Assembly (NCBI GenBank): GCA_019136395.1
Contig: JAGVUH010000029.1
Coordinates: 1-16,750 of the forward strand
Length of the DNA stretch: 16,750 bases
From: Gammaproteobacteria bacterium
GTDB lineage: Bacteria > Pseudomonadota > Gammaproteobacteria > Chromatiales > Chromatiaceae
Direction: 5' to 3'
Both the position numbers and the translations under genes were made by a program. Of the stretch, positions 1 through 7,916 are shown piece after piece (positions within the stretch are counted from its first letter, which is position 1; every line of letters begins with the position of its first letter). Under the pieces are notes generated by a model. The model was not told the DNA's origin and made no database searches. It worked only from the letters and a program-made list of their open reading frames with translations.

Positions 1-1
1 C

Positions 2-1957
2 CAGAAGGTCGGCCTGGTGGGGGCCAACGGCTGCGGCAAGTCGAGCCTCTTCGCCCTCATCAAGGGGGAACTGCACCCGGACGCCGGCGAGGTGCTGGTG
101 CCGGCGGGCTGGGAGATCGCCCATGTCGCCCAGCAGACCCCCAGCGGCGACCAGCCGGCCATCGAGCTGGTCATGGACGGTGACCGCGAACTGCGCCAGG
201 TCGAGCATGAGCTGGCGGCGGCCGAGGCGGCGGGAGACGGCCTGCGCCAGGGGGAGTTCCACGCCCGCCTGGAGGCCATCGGCGGCTATACCGCCGAGAG
301 CCGCGCCGCCCGCCTGCTCCACGGCCTGGGCTTCAGCCCTGGGGAGGAGCGCCGCCCGGTGGATTCCTGGTCCGGCGGCTGGCGCATGCGCCTGGGCCTG
401 GCCCGTACCCTCATGTGCCGCTCCGATCTGCTACTGCTCGACGAGCCCACCAACCATCTGGACCTGGACGCCGTCATCTGGCTAGAGTCCTGGCTGCGGG
501 CCTATCCCGGCACGCTGATCCTGATCTCCCACGACCGCGACTTCCTCGACGCCATCGTCCGCCAGGTCGCCCACATCGAGCAGGGCCGGCTCAATTACTA
601 CACCGGCAATTACACCGCCTTCGAGGCCCTGCGCGCCGAGCGCCTCAGCCAGCGCCAGGCGGCCTTCGTCCGTCAGCAGCAGGAGATCGCCCGCATCCAG
701 GGCTTCGTCGAACGTTTCCGCGCCAAGGCCACCAAGGCGCGCCAGGCCCAGAGCCGCCTCAAGGCCCTGGAGCGTATGGAGCGCATCGCCCCGGCCCACG
801 TCGACAGCCCCTTCCACTTCGCCTTCCGCTCCCCACCCAGTCTGCCCCGGCCCCTGCTGACCCTGGAGGGGGGTCGCGCCGGCTACGGCGAGCGCCTGGT
901 CCTGGACCGGATCAAACTGGACCTGGTGCCGGGCGACCGCGTCGGCCTGCTCGGCCCCAACGGCGCCGGCAAATCGACCCTGATCGCGGGCCGCCTGCCC
1001 CTGCTGGCGGGGGAGCAGCGCCAGGCCCAGGGGCTGCGCATCGGCTACTTCGCCCAGCACCAGATGGACCAGCTCCGCCCGGACGAAAGCCCCCTCAAGC
1101 ACCTGCAGCGCCTGGCCCCGGAGGCCACGGAACAGATGCTGCGCGACTACCTGGGCGGCTTCGACTTCGCCGGCGACAAGGCCCTGGAGCCGGTGGCCCC
1201 CTTCTCCGGCGGCGAGAAGGCACGCCTGGCCATGGCCCTGGTCATCTGGGGCCGGCCCAACCTGCTGCTGCTGGACGAGCCCACCAACCACCTGGACCTG
1301 GAGATGCGCGAGGCCCTGAGCGAGGCCCTGCAGGATTACGAAGGCGCCCTCGTCGTGGTCTCCCACGACCGCCACCTGCTGCGGGTGACGGTGGACCAGT
1401 TGTTGCTGGTGGACGGCGGCCGGGTGGCCCCCTTCGATGGCGACCTGGACGACTACCCCGCCTGGCTGCTGCGTCGCCAGAGCCGGCTGGAGCAGGCGGC
1501 CGCGGAGGTGGCGCCCGGCGACGCCCGCGATAAGGCTGGCGTTATGATGGGCGGAACACCGGGCGCGGCGGCTGGTGGAACGGCTGGCGATGCAGTTGGC
1601 GGGACCTCGGGCGGGGGGACCAGCCCGCGCAGCGCGGACCTACAGACGCCGGCCGCGGTCCCGGACAACTCCGCCGCCGCCCGCAAGGACCAGCGCCGCA
1701 TGGAGGCCGAGGAGCGCAAGCGTACGCAACCCCTGCGCCAGCGCCTGCAGAAGCTGGAGGCTCAACTCGACCGGCTCGCCGCCCGCCGTGCCGCCCTAGA
1801 GGCGGAACTCGCCGCGCCCGCCCTCTACGAGGCCGAGGGCAAGCCGCGACTGCTCAAACTCCTCGCCGACAAGCAGCAACTGGACGCGGAAGAGGCAGAG
1901 GTCGAAACGGCCTGGTTGGAGGCCAGCGAGGCCCTGGAAATTGCCTCAAGCGGCTAG
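2..1957 (+). CDS. yheS: ABC-F family ATPase YheS, 5'-truncated by window edge
   Basis: ABC-F proteins are soluble twin-ATPase proteins that act on ribosomes. They have no membrane domain and do not transport. The reading frame is open from base 2, so the start lies outside; by comparison with E. coli YheS about 27 residues are missing. Motifs in order: Walker A GANGCGKSS (20-46), signature SGGW (371-382), Walker B LLLLDEPTNHLDLD (428-469), an Arg/Lys/Gln-rich interdomain linker (about 671-790) typical of the tRNA-interacting ABC-F linker, second Walker A GPNGAGKST (953-979), signature FSGGEKARL (1202-1228), second Walker B (1262-1303), then a coiled-coil C-terminal tail (about 1700-1830). The tail and the ERMERIAPAHVD stretch after the linker resemble YheS rather than EttA or Uup. 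Two oddities: the helix after the second Walker A seems three residues short, and a Gly/Thr/Ala-rich insert precedes the tail. The family assignment is firm; the cellular role of YheS is poorly known. Confidence 0.95.
   Translation, partial: QKVGLVGANGCGKSSLFALIKGELHPDAGEVLVPAGWEIAHVAQQTPSGDQPAIELVMDGDRELRQVEHELAAAEAAGDGLRQGEFHARLEAIGGYTAESRAARLLHGLGFSPGEERRPVDSWSGGWRMRLGLARTLMCRSDLLLLDEPTNHLDLDAVIWLESWLRAYPGTLILISHDRDFLDAIVRQVAHIEQGRLNYYTGNYTAFEALRAERLSQRQAAFVRQQQEIARIQGFVERFRAKATKARQAQSRLKALERMERIAPAHVDSPFHFAFRSPPSLPRPLLTLEGGRAGYGERLVLDRIKLDLVPGDRVGLLGPNGAGKSTLIAGRLPLLAGEQRQAQGLRIGYFAQHQMDQLRPDESPLKHLQRLAPEATEQMLRDYLGGFDFAGDKALEPVAPFSGGEKARLAMALVIWGRPNLLLLDEPTNHLDLEMREALSEALQDYEGALVVVSHDRHLLRVTVDQLLLVDGGRVAPFDGDLDDYPAWLLRRQSRLEQAAAEVAPGDARDKAGVMMGGTPGAAAGGTAGDAVGGTSGGGTSPRSADLQTPAAVPDNSAAARKDQRRMEAEERKRTQPLRQRLQKLEAQLDRLAARRAALEAELAAPALYEAEGKPRLLKLLADKQQLDAEEAEVETAWLEASEALEIASSG
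1541..1640 (+). repeat. Low-complexity GGT-rich linker inside yheS
   Basis: This stretch encodes a glycine, alanine and threonine-rich segment with the tripeptide GGT recurring four times (GGTPG, GGTAG, GGTSG, GGT). It separates the second ABC domain from the C-terminal coiled coil. The repeats are imperfect at the DNA level. E. coli YheS has a shorter, polar linker here, so this is likely a lineage-specific expansion that acts as a flexible tether. Confidence 0.5.
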
Positions 1958-2125
1958 CAGCACCCTGGTCAGGAAGGGCCGCCCTGGCTCCATGGCGATC
2001 GTTATTGGGGATTCCGGAACGTCGCCAGCGTAAACGCGGATTTCACGATCCACCGGATGCGGAACCGACGCGGTTTTCGCACCCGGTGATTGGGGATTGA
2101 CCAGAAAACACGGCGAAGATCGCCA
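1958..2125. other. Intergenic gap between convergent yheS and lipoprotein gene
   Basis: I see no credible gene here. A 10-base direct repeat ATTGGGGATT occurs at 2004-2013 and 2089-2098. No hairpin followed by a T-run is evident, so neither convergent transcript has a recognisable intrinsic terminator. Confidence 0.5.
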
Positions 2126-2758
2126 TCACCCGCCCATGGCAGGCAACGGCAGGCTCGCGCTTCGGAGCTTGTCTTGCCGGGAAACCTCGATCTCCAGGGA
2201 GCGCGCGTCACCCGCGGCGGGGAAGAAGACGCTGCCCACCATCCTGCCGCCCGGCGCCAGTTCGACCCCGGGGACGTGACGGAGCCGGAAACGCTGCTCG
2301 GACCCGACACTGCTTTCGGCACCCGACTCCCGAACCAGGCTGGAAATCGCCGTCACCACCAGACCGCCATAGGGCACCACCTGACCCGCGGCGATTCCGG
2401 CCGCCCCGGTGGCGACATCCCCGGCCACGCTGGCACCCACGTTGGGGGCCGCCTGGGTTTCACCATAAGATCGGGCGGGTTGCAGGTAGCGGCCGCTCGC
2501 CGTCAGCAGCTTGACGTCGCGCACCGCCACTGGGGTGGGGCTGCGGTTGGCCAGACTCAGCTCATACTCCCACCAGCCGGCCTCCGGTTGGTGGGAGAGG
2601 GTGGGAGACAGCCTGGTCAGCGTCACCTCCAGGCCATTGACCTCGGCGCCAACCGGGTGAAAACGCCGCTCAGCGCCAGGCCCGGGCGGTTGATCAGGGG
2701 TGGCGCACCCGGCGGCGATGACGGCAACCAGCAGCAGACTCGACAATATTCGGGACAT
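2126..2758 (-). CDS. Putative outer-membrane lipoprotein, DUF4352-like fold
   Basis: The 210-residue product begins with a lipoprotein signal peptide: MSR, a hydrophobic stretch (residues 4-16), then AAGC with Cys18 as the lipidation site. The residue after Cys is Ala, not Asp, which favours outer-membrane sorting. The mature part has beta-strand-like segments (GLEVTLTRL, WWEYELSLANRS, GSVFFPAA, LEIEVS) resembling immunoglobulin-like DUF4352 proteins. A glycine/alanine-rich hydrophobic stretch (about 108-142, VGASVAGDVATGAAGIAAG onward) interrupts it and may contact membrane. I chose ATG 2758 over the in-frame GTG at 2764 because the GGGGAG ribosome site lies 5 bases before the ATG but directly abuts the GTG. 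It is divergent from the carbonic anhydrase gene. No specific function can be assigned. It could also be a periplasmic stress or envelope protein. Confidence 0.75.
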   Translation of the reverse strand: MSRILSSLLLVAVIAAGCATPDQPPGPGAERRFHPVGAEVNGLEVTLTRLSPTLSHQPEAGWWEYELSLANRSPTPVAVRDVKLLTASGRYLQPARSYGETQAAPNVGASVAGDVATGAAGIAAGQVVPYGGLVVTAISSLVRESGAESSVGSEQRFRLRHVPGVELAPGGRMVGSVFFPAAGDARSLEIEVSRQDKLRSASLPLPAMGG

Positions 2759-2932
2759 GGGCACTCCCCAGCCAAGGACAGGTCTTACTGAGCTTAGCCT
2801 CCGGGCTTACTATCAGCAAACCACGTCCCCCTACTGACTTTTTTGCGGGGCCTCGCCCCAGGCCTGATGATGAACCTCATTGCCGGCATCTTTCACGAGC
2901 ATGCCCTGATCAACTTCCGAGAGTAGTGTCAT
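2759..2932. promoter_or_regulatory. Divergent promoter region, lipoprotein / carbonic anhydrase
   Basis: This 174-base gap must carry the start signals of both divergent genes. A weak sigma70-like pair on the plus strand is TTACTG (2785-2790), 17 bases, TACTAT (2808-2813), which would give a long leader of about 115 bases before the carbonic anhydrase ATG. The opposite strand has TTGCTG, 17 bases, TAAGCT in the same area. Both are poor matches, so the exact elements are uncertain. A GGGGC-CTC-GCCCC stem at 2847-2859 lies in the carbonic anhydrase leader. Confidence 0.35.
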
Positions 2933-3571
2933 ATGCAAGACATCGCCAGATTCATCGCCGGCTTCAGGCGATTCCAGAAAAAGTATTTCAGCGAGGACCG
3001 TGAACTCTTCCAGCAGTTGCGTCAGGGACAGTGCCCGAAGGTGGCCATCATCGCCTGCGCCGACTCCCGCGTCGATCCCGCCCTGCTGATGGGCGCGGAG
3101 CCGGGGGATGCCTTCGTGGTGCGCAATGTCGCCAACCTGGTGCCACCCTACGCGCCGGATGGCGGTTTTTCGAGCGTGCCGGCCGCCCTGGAGTTTGCCG
3201 TGCTCACCCTGGCCGTCGAGCACCTTATCGTCCTCGGGCATGCCCAGTGCGGTGGTATTCGCGCCCTCATGGACGATGGCCCCCAGGGTGAATTCATTGG
3301 CAAGTGGATTGACATCGCCCGGCGGGCGCGGGAACGGGTCCTGGTGGAATTGCCCACCAAGCCGGCCGGCCTCCAGGCCCGGGCCTGCGAACAGGCGGCC
3401 ATACTGCTGTCCCTGGAGAACCTGATGACCTATCCCTGGATTGCATCCCGGGTGGGGGCCGGGGCCCTGCATCTACATGGCTGGTACTTCGATATGACGG
3501 CTGGGGCCTTGCTCCATTACCAGCCGGGTAGCCAAAGCTTCCATCCCATCGCCGTGGACGGCGGCGATTGA
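2933..3571 (+). CDS. Beta-class carbonic anhydrase
   Basis: This 212-residue zinc enzyme interconverts CO2 and bicarbonate in the cytoplasm. The beta-class signatures are complete: CADSR (Cys42, Asp44, Arg46) and GHAQCGG (His103, Cys106) supply the three zinc ligands and the Asp-Arg catalytic dyad. VVRNVANLVPP (residues 62-72) and the C-terminal HGWYFDMTAGAL are also typical of the Can/CynT branch. Length is normal. The ATG at 2933 is preceded only by a weak GAGAG ribosome site. The gene stands alone: upstream is a divergent lipoprotein gene, and downstream the defence operon's last gene converges on it after 59 bases. There is no cyanase gene next to it, so I do not assign cynT. A general bicarbonate-supply role is most likely. 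Confidence 0.96.
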   Translation: MQDIARFIAGFRRFQKKYFSEDRELFQQLRQGQCPKVAIIACADSRVDPALLMGAEPGDAFVVRNVANLVPPYAPDGGFSSVPAALEFAVLTLAVEHLIVLGHAQCGGIRALMDDGPQGEFIGKWIDIARRARERVLVELPTKPAGLQARACEQAAILLSLENLMTYPWIASRVGAGALHLHGWYFDMTAGALLHYQPGSQSFHPIAVDGGD

Positions 3572-3630
3572 GGGCGCCATCTGAGGTGGAGACCTGGGGC
3601 TCGGCGGGCGAAGCTGCTTTCTGAACGACC

Positions 3631-6414
3631 CTATTTCAGATCGCCCTGGCTCACGATCTCGGCATAGCCAATTAACTCAGCGGTATAGCTGCCATCACCG
3701 TTCGCCAACCCTTTGTGTTTCAGTTCCCTCTGCAGCGTCGGCTCCACGATACGAGCGAAGAGATCCAGCCGATGCTCGGGCAGGAACCCTGGCGCGGTGG
3801 CAGGCGCCCGCAGATACCGCTCAGCCTGGCGCTCGACCGCCGATTGGCGTGTGCCGTCCTGCTTGACGGCAATAGGCTGAACCAGCATGCGGCGTTCACC
3901 GTTGCCAGCGGACGCCTCGACCAACCAGAGGGAGAGTAGAACAGGTGCGTCCACACCCCCCGCCACGGCGATTCCAAGGTCCTCCGGCGGCCTGCCGCGC
4001 CAGCGCTCCAGCTCTTCCTGAACCAAAGGGTGATCCAGGCCGAGGAGTTCCACATCATCCTGGCTCGTGGCGGTGTCTCGGTCCAAGGTGAAGCGGGCGC
4101 GACGAGTACCGTCAACACCTACGAGATCGTAGGTGTTGTCATCAATCTTGATCAGCTTCCACTGCCGTTCCGTCGTCGCGGCGGACAGGAAGCGCACCAG
4201 TCGTTCCAGACTGGACGACACGTCGGAGAACGGCTTGTAATCATCGAGGCTGAAGCCTTCGAGATCCTGGAACAGATCAAACACCACCTGCCGCGCTTCA
4301 CGGGAATTAGCCAAGGCCGCTTCCAGCTCAACCTGCGTGCGCCTGAGCTCGGGGTCGGACAGGGCTTCCTGGTACAAGCGGTCGTAGTTAAGCCGTTCGG
4401 ATAACTGGCCAAGAATCTGCGCGCGCAGATCTTCGGCGACGTTGCCTTGCTCGTCGACCTTGCCGACCGTGCGCGCGATCTCGGTCAGCTTCTCATCGAG
4501 CAGGAGAAAAATGCGGCCCTCGATGGTGTCCGAGAGCACGAAGTTATAGACCTGTGCCGTGTGATGCTGACCGTAGCGGTGGATGCGCCCAATGCGCTGC
4601 TCCACGTCCATGGGGTTCCACGGCAAATCGAAGTTGAACAGGATGCGCGCAAACTGCAAGTTGATGCCCTCGCGTCCTGCGGCCGTACAGACCAGCACGC
4701 GCGGGCCGTCCTTTTGGCGAAACCGGCGCTCGGCGGCGACCTTGGCCCCGTGATCACCACCACGCAGAACGACCACCCCTTGGCCAGGGTAGGCTTGATC
4801 GATCTCGCGCGCGATCAATTCGACCGTACCGAGGTAGGTCGCGAAGATGACAATTTTCTCGTTGGGGTTCTGACGCCAGAGGTATCCCAGGCCATCGAGA
4901 AGTTTTCGCGCCTTCGTTTCCCGCTGCCGCGGGAAGATCCTGAGCAGATCCCCAATGCGCAGACGCTCCTCTGGGAGGTGAATTTGAACCACCGCTGACG
5001 CCGCTTCTTCCGCGTGCGTCGCGGAATATTCGCTGCCATAGGGGTCCGAGGCCAACTCCAGCGCCTCTTCGTCCAGCTTCTTGACCAGACGGTACTTGAG
5101 GTCAGCGAGCACCCGGTCGACTTCGCTACGGCCGATACCGTCATGGGGAAGTTGAAACGCCTCGTGGATGATCTCCCGGGCCTCATCCGTCAGACGCTCC
5201 CGCCCCTCGATGTCCAGTTCCTTGTCGCGCAGTAAGGCCTCATGCAGCGTCAGCATCAGCAGCCGTCGCTTCAGCGTGCGCCGCACGGCGGCAAAGCTCG
5301 AAGCCGCGATCTTCTGGAAAATCGCCATCAGAAATCCGAGCGCCTGACCCTTGCTCCCTTGTCGCCGAGCCAGGTCGAATCCGTCCTCCAGATACTCGCG
5401 GAGCTTTTCGTAGAACAGTCGCTCCTCCTGATTCATCAGGAAGGACTCGGTGTGCACCCAACGCCGGGCGAAGAGCGGGGAGCCGTCTGGCTGACAGGCA
5501 TCGGCCTTGGTGCGCCGGAACATCACCGTATTCAGACGGTGACGGTTCTCCAGCATCTCCTCCGGGCTGCCGAACAAGGTCGGATTCAGCAATTGCGCCA
5601 GCATCCAGAACTGGAAGTGGTTGCCTTGGTGGGGTGTGGCCGACAGCAACATCAAATCACGCGAGTGATCCTTCAACGCCTCGGCCAGCTTATAGTTTTC
5701 GGTCTTGCGCACTTTACCGCCCGTGCGGTAAGCGGTCAGGTGATGCGCTTCATCGAACACCACCAGATCCCAGCGCGGCGCTTCGACTAGGCGCCTGATG
5801 CGCGCGGGGCGTTTCAAGGTATCGATGCTGGCGATCAGTCGGTCGTGCTTGGCGAAGGCATTGGTCTTGCGGTCGGTGATATCGCCCTCGGCGCCGAACA
5901 CCTCAAAGTCGAGCTTGAACACCTCGTTCAATTCACGGTGCCAGTTATTGACCAACCCGGCGGGCACCACCATCAAGGCGCGGTGCAGCTCACCGCGACT
6001 GGCCAGTTCACGCAGGATCAGCGCGGTTTCGATGGTCTTGCCCAACCCCACTTCATCGGCGATCAGATAACGCCGGGGGGACGCGGTGGCGATGCGATGA
6101 GTGAGCACGACCTGATGGGGAAGCAGGTCGATCTTGGCCGAGGTCAGCGCGGAAGCACTCTCCAGGACCGGCAGGGCGTGGGCCTCGTAGGACAACCACG
6201 CCTTGCGCGACCGATCGGTGCCACCGTCCACGGCGCGCAGGATGCGCTCGGTCCGGGTAAGCTCGCGGCGCACCGCGCCCACCGGAACGCGGCGCTCGCC
6301 GACGCCAAAGAAGGCGCGCAGATAGCCGTCACGGGCGCGGTCAAGGACAACGCCTTGGCCAAATTCGTGATGGGTGATCCGTTCGCCGGGTCGAAACAGG
6401 TTCTCCGCTGCCAC
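3631..6414 (-). CDS. SNF2/RapA-type helicase-like ATPase (BrxHII/DrmD-like)
   Basis: This 927-residue protein is a superfamily 2 DNA translocase. An N-terminal SH3/Tudor-like segment (about 9-50, PGERITHHEFGQGVV) resembles those at the end of UvrD/PcrA. Motif I is ADEVGLGKT (119-127), motif II DEAHH (221-225), motif III SATPH (258-262), motif V TAAGREGINLQ (577-587) and motif VI QRIGRIHRYGQ (606-616). The DEVGLGKTIE form is typical of the RapA-like branch. About 300 further residues follow without a recognised domain. The start is GTG at 6414, with a GAGGT ribosome site that overlaps the stop region of the preceding gene 9 bases upstream, so translation is probably coupled. It is the last gene of the operon. 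SNF2 proteins of this type occur in BREX type 3 (BrxHII) and DISARM (DrmD), where they are thought to move along foreign DNA. The family call is firm; the defence role is inferred from context. Confidence 0.92.
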   Translation of the reverse strand: MAAENLFRPGERITHHEFGQGVVLDRARDGYLRAFFGVGERRVPVGAVRRELTRTERILRAVDGGTDRSRKAWLSYEAHALPVLESASALTSAKIDLLPHQVVLTHRIATASPRRYLIADEVGLGKTIETALILRELASRGELHRALMVVPAGLVNNWHRELNEVFKLDFEVFGAEGDITDRKTNAFAKHDRLIASIDTLKRPARIRRLVEAPRWDLVVFDEAHHLTAYRTGGKVRKTENYKLAEALKDHSRDLMLLSATPHQGNHFQFWMLAQLLNPTLFGSPEEMLENRHRLNTVMFRRTKADACQPDGSPLFARRWVHTESFLMNQEERLFYEKLREYLEDGFDLARRQGSKGQALGFLMAIFQKIAASSFAAVRRTLKRRLLMLTLHEALLRDKELDIEGRERLTDEAREIIHEAFQLPHDGIGRSEVDRVLADLKYRLVKKLDEEALELASDPYGSEYSATHAEEAASAVVQIHLPEERLRIGDLLRIFPRQRETKARKLLDGLGYLWRQNPNEKIVIFATYLGTVELIAREIDQAYPGQGVVVLRGGDHGAKVAAERRFRQKDGPRVLVCTAAGREGINLQFARILFNFDLPWNPMDVEQRIGRIHRYGQHHTAQVYNFVLSDTIEGRIFLLLDEKLTEIARTVGKVDEQGNVAEDLRAQILGQLSERLNYDRLYQEALSDPELRRTQVELEAALANSREARQVVFDLFQDLEGFSLDDYKPFSDVSSSLERLVRFLSAATTERQWKLIKIDDNTYDLVGVDGTRRARFTLDRDTATSQDDVELLGLDHPLVQEELERWRGRPPEDLGIAVAGGVDAPVLLSLWLVEASAGNGERRMLVQPIAVKQDGTRQSAVERQAERYLRAPATAPGFLPEHRLDLFARIVEPTLQRELKHKGLANGDGSYTAELIGYAEIVSQGDLK

Positions 6415-6423
6415 GCGCAGACC

Positions 6424-6924
6424 TCAGGTGATCCGCAGGTAGAACAGGCCCGCAGGTTTGCCGCCAACGCGCGGAAGAATCTCTTGTGGATACTCATTGG
6501 CCTCGCCCCAGAGGATGCGGCTGAAGTCGAGCTGACTGCCGCGATGGGGCGCTTCGCATAGCCAGGTCACCGCATCGGTCGCCGTCTGAACCTTGAGGCG
6601 GCTCTGGCCGAGGGGTAGCCAGAAGATCAGCGCGGCCTGCCCCTCGTAGCAGGACTGGAACGACAGCATGGCATCCTTGATCACATCCCCCAGCCACCGC
6701 TCGGCTTCGTCGGGGGCAAGCAGGTCGAGGCTACCTTCCAGCCCCGCCACCACCAGCGTCTGGGTATCGTTGCTGGGCAGATCATCAGGCCAGCTCCCCA
6801 CGGACTGAAGAAACTGGCGCAGGCTCCAGACTTCCGCCGCCGAGCAGACCAGGTTGCGGGCTTCTTCGTCCCAAATCCAACTGGTGCCGCGCCGTTGCCA
6901 AACCGTGTCGTGCGTCTGTCTCAT
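6424..6924 (-). CDS. Unrecognised 166-residue protein of the defence operon
   Basis: I do not recognise this protein. It is acidic to neutral, unusually rich in tryptophan (about ten), has no signal peptide or membrane segment, and no P-loop. The C-terminal two thirds alternate short hydrophobic strands and charged loops (AALIFWLPLGQSRLKVQTAT, GGKPAGLFYLRIT), suggesting a compact alpha/beta or beta-rich fold. Its ATG overlaps the ParA gene's stop by four bases (ATGA at 6924-6921), and its stop lies 9 bases before the helicase start. That position makes it a likely partner of either neighbour. It lacks the P-loop expected of BrxF and does not look like BrxA or BrxB. The close spacing and intact frame support a real gene. 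Confidence 0.8.
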   Translation of the reverse strand: MRQTHDTVWQRRGTSWIWDEEARNLVCSAAEVWSLRQFLQSVGSWPDDLPSNDTQTLVVAGLEGSLDLLAPDEAERWLGDVIKDAMLSFQSCYEGQAALIFWLPLGQSRLKVQTATDAVTWLCEAPHRGSQLDFSRILWGEANEYPQEILPRVGGKPAGLFYLRIT

Positions 6925-7916
6925 CGCCTGGCACCCCGGGAAATTCCCACTCGCACGGCAATTTCAACGACGAGATTCTTGAAGTCGTCATAGCACTGCT
7001 GCACGTTGGTCTGGTGCGCGCCGATGGCCCCGTCCGAAGCGCGAAGGGCGAACATCGGCTTGCGGGACTCCATTGCCATGGGCATCAGGCTGCGGTAATG
7101 CTTGATGCGCTGAATCTGATGTGGATCGGGCGCAGGCGTCGGTTGTCCAGGGGCCTCACCCAGCACGCTTTCCCGATAGGCCTGAGGCAGCCGCGCCTGC
7201 CATTTGGCATAGGCCTTGGTCGGTCGCCCGAGCCGTTCGGCGTGTTGCATCAGGACATAACCAACCGCGGCCATCTCACCCCTGGGTTGCTCACCCAAGC
7301 TTGCCGTAGCCTTGGGTTTGGCCTGGAGCCAGGTGTCGCGCCAGCGTCTGAGCGTGGGCCCGAGGTTATTCAAACCTTGCAGGGAGAATAAATCCGGCGC
7401 GACAGGAACGACGACATGGCTTGCCGCCACCAGCGCGGCCCGATTGATGGCCCCCAGATTGGGACCGACGTCGACCAGCAAGACATCCGCCCGGTGCCGC
7501 TTGGCGGCTTCCTTCATCACCCGCCAAAACGCCGTGGTGACGCGAAATGCGCGCTCGCGCCCTTCCAGACAACGGGGCCATTCGGTGGAAAGATCGTCCT
7601 CGATCCGCGATAGCGCCAGGTCACCCACGATCAAGCCCAGGGCCTCCGACAAAGGCTCGATGTGGGCAGGTCGAATGTCGCCAGTGCCGCCGAACAGCGG
7701 TTCGACCGCGCCAAACAGCGTCTTTGGATGCGCATCGTCCGGCCACAGCACCTCCAGGCGCTCTTCGTCCAGCGCCATGATCGACAGGTTTGACTGCGGA
7801 TCAAGGTCCACGGCCAGCACGCGGTACCCTTGCTCGGCAAACATCCAGGCCGCGTGATAGACCAATGAGGTCTTGCCCACGCCGCCTTTGTTATTGAAGA
7901 ACGCGATGCTGATCAT
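6921..7916 (-). CDS. ParA/Soj-family Walker-type ATPase
   Basis: The 331-residue product carries the deviant Walker A KGGVGKTS (residues 10-17, signature Lys10 and Lys15), the ParA motif DLDPQSNLS (37-45) and a Walker B-like LLVDVGPNLG (146-155). ParA ATPases dimerise on ATP through the signature lysine and often bind DNA non-specifically. The C-terminal third (about 210-331) is longer than in minimal ParA proteins and holds a basic region. No ParB gene or parS-like sites accompany it. The ATG overlaps the stop of the upstream AlbA_2 gene by four bases, with GGGAGG just before it, and its own stop overlaps the next start. It is therefore part of the defence operon, not a partition module. What it positions or switches is unknown; recruiting partners to DNA is a guess. 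Confidence 0.93.
   Translation of the reverse strand: MISIAFFNNKGGVGKTSLVYHAAWMFAEQGYRVLAVDLDPQSNLSIMALDEERLEVLWPDDAHPKTLFGAVEPLFGGTGDIRPAHIEPLSEALGLIVGDLALSRIEDDLSTEWPRCLEGRERAFRVTTAFWRVMKEAAKRHRADVLLVDVGPNLGAINRAALVAASHVVVPVAPDLFSLQGLNNLGPTLRRWRDTWLQAKPKATASLGEQPRGEMAAVGYVLMQHAERLGRPTKAYAKWQARLPQAYRESVLGEAPGQPTPAPDPHQIQRIKHYRSLMPMAMESRKPMFALRASDGAIGAHQTNVQQCYDDFKNLVVEIAVRVGISRGARR

Noticed and set aside
482..1375. Long antisense or alternate-frame open frames over yheS, the methyltransferase and the DUF499 gene (for example 482-1375 minus, 415-1533 plus, 13395-14474 plus).
   Set aside because: They are side effects of high GC in the real genes: compositionally skewed toward Ala, Arg, Pro and Gln, without domain motifs and lying entirely over well-supported genes.
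2004..2098. 10-base direct repeat ATTGGGGATT in the yheS-lipoprotein gap as a mobile element scar.
   Set aside because: No inverted repeats, transposase remnant or target duplication accompanies it; a chance repeat is likely.
2838..2859. GGGGC-CTC-GCCCC hairpin next to a T-run, as an intrinsic terminator.
   Set aside because: On the plus strand the T-run precedes the stem; on the minus strand the stem is followed by A bases. Neither strand has stem then T-run.
2867..2926. A 19-codon open frame (starting MMNLIAGIFH) ending 6 bases before the carbonic anhydrase ATG, as a possible leader peptide.
   Set aside because: No ribosome site precedes it, the length is well within chance, and there is no codon run that would suggest attenuation.
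6921..7916. A plasmid or chromosome partition module.
   Set aside because: There is no ParB gene, no iterated centromere-like repeats, and the gene is embedded with overlapping ends in a methyltransferase-helicase operon.
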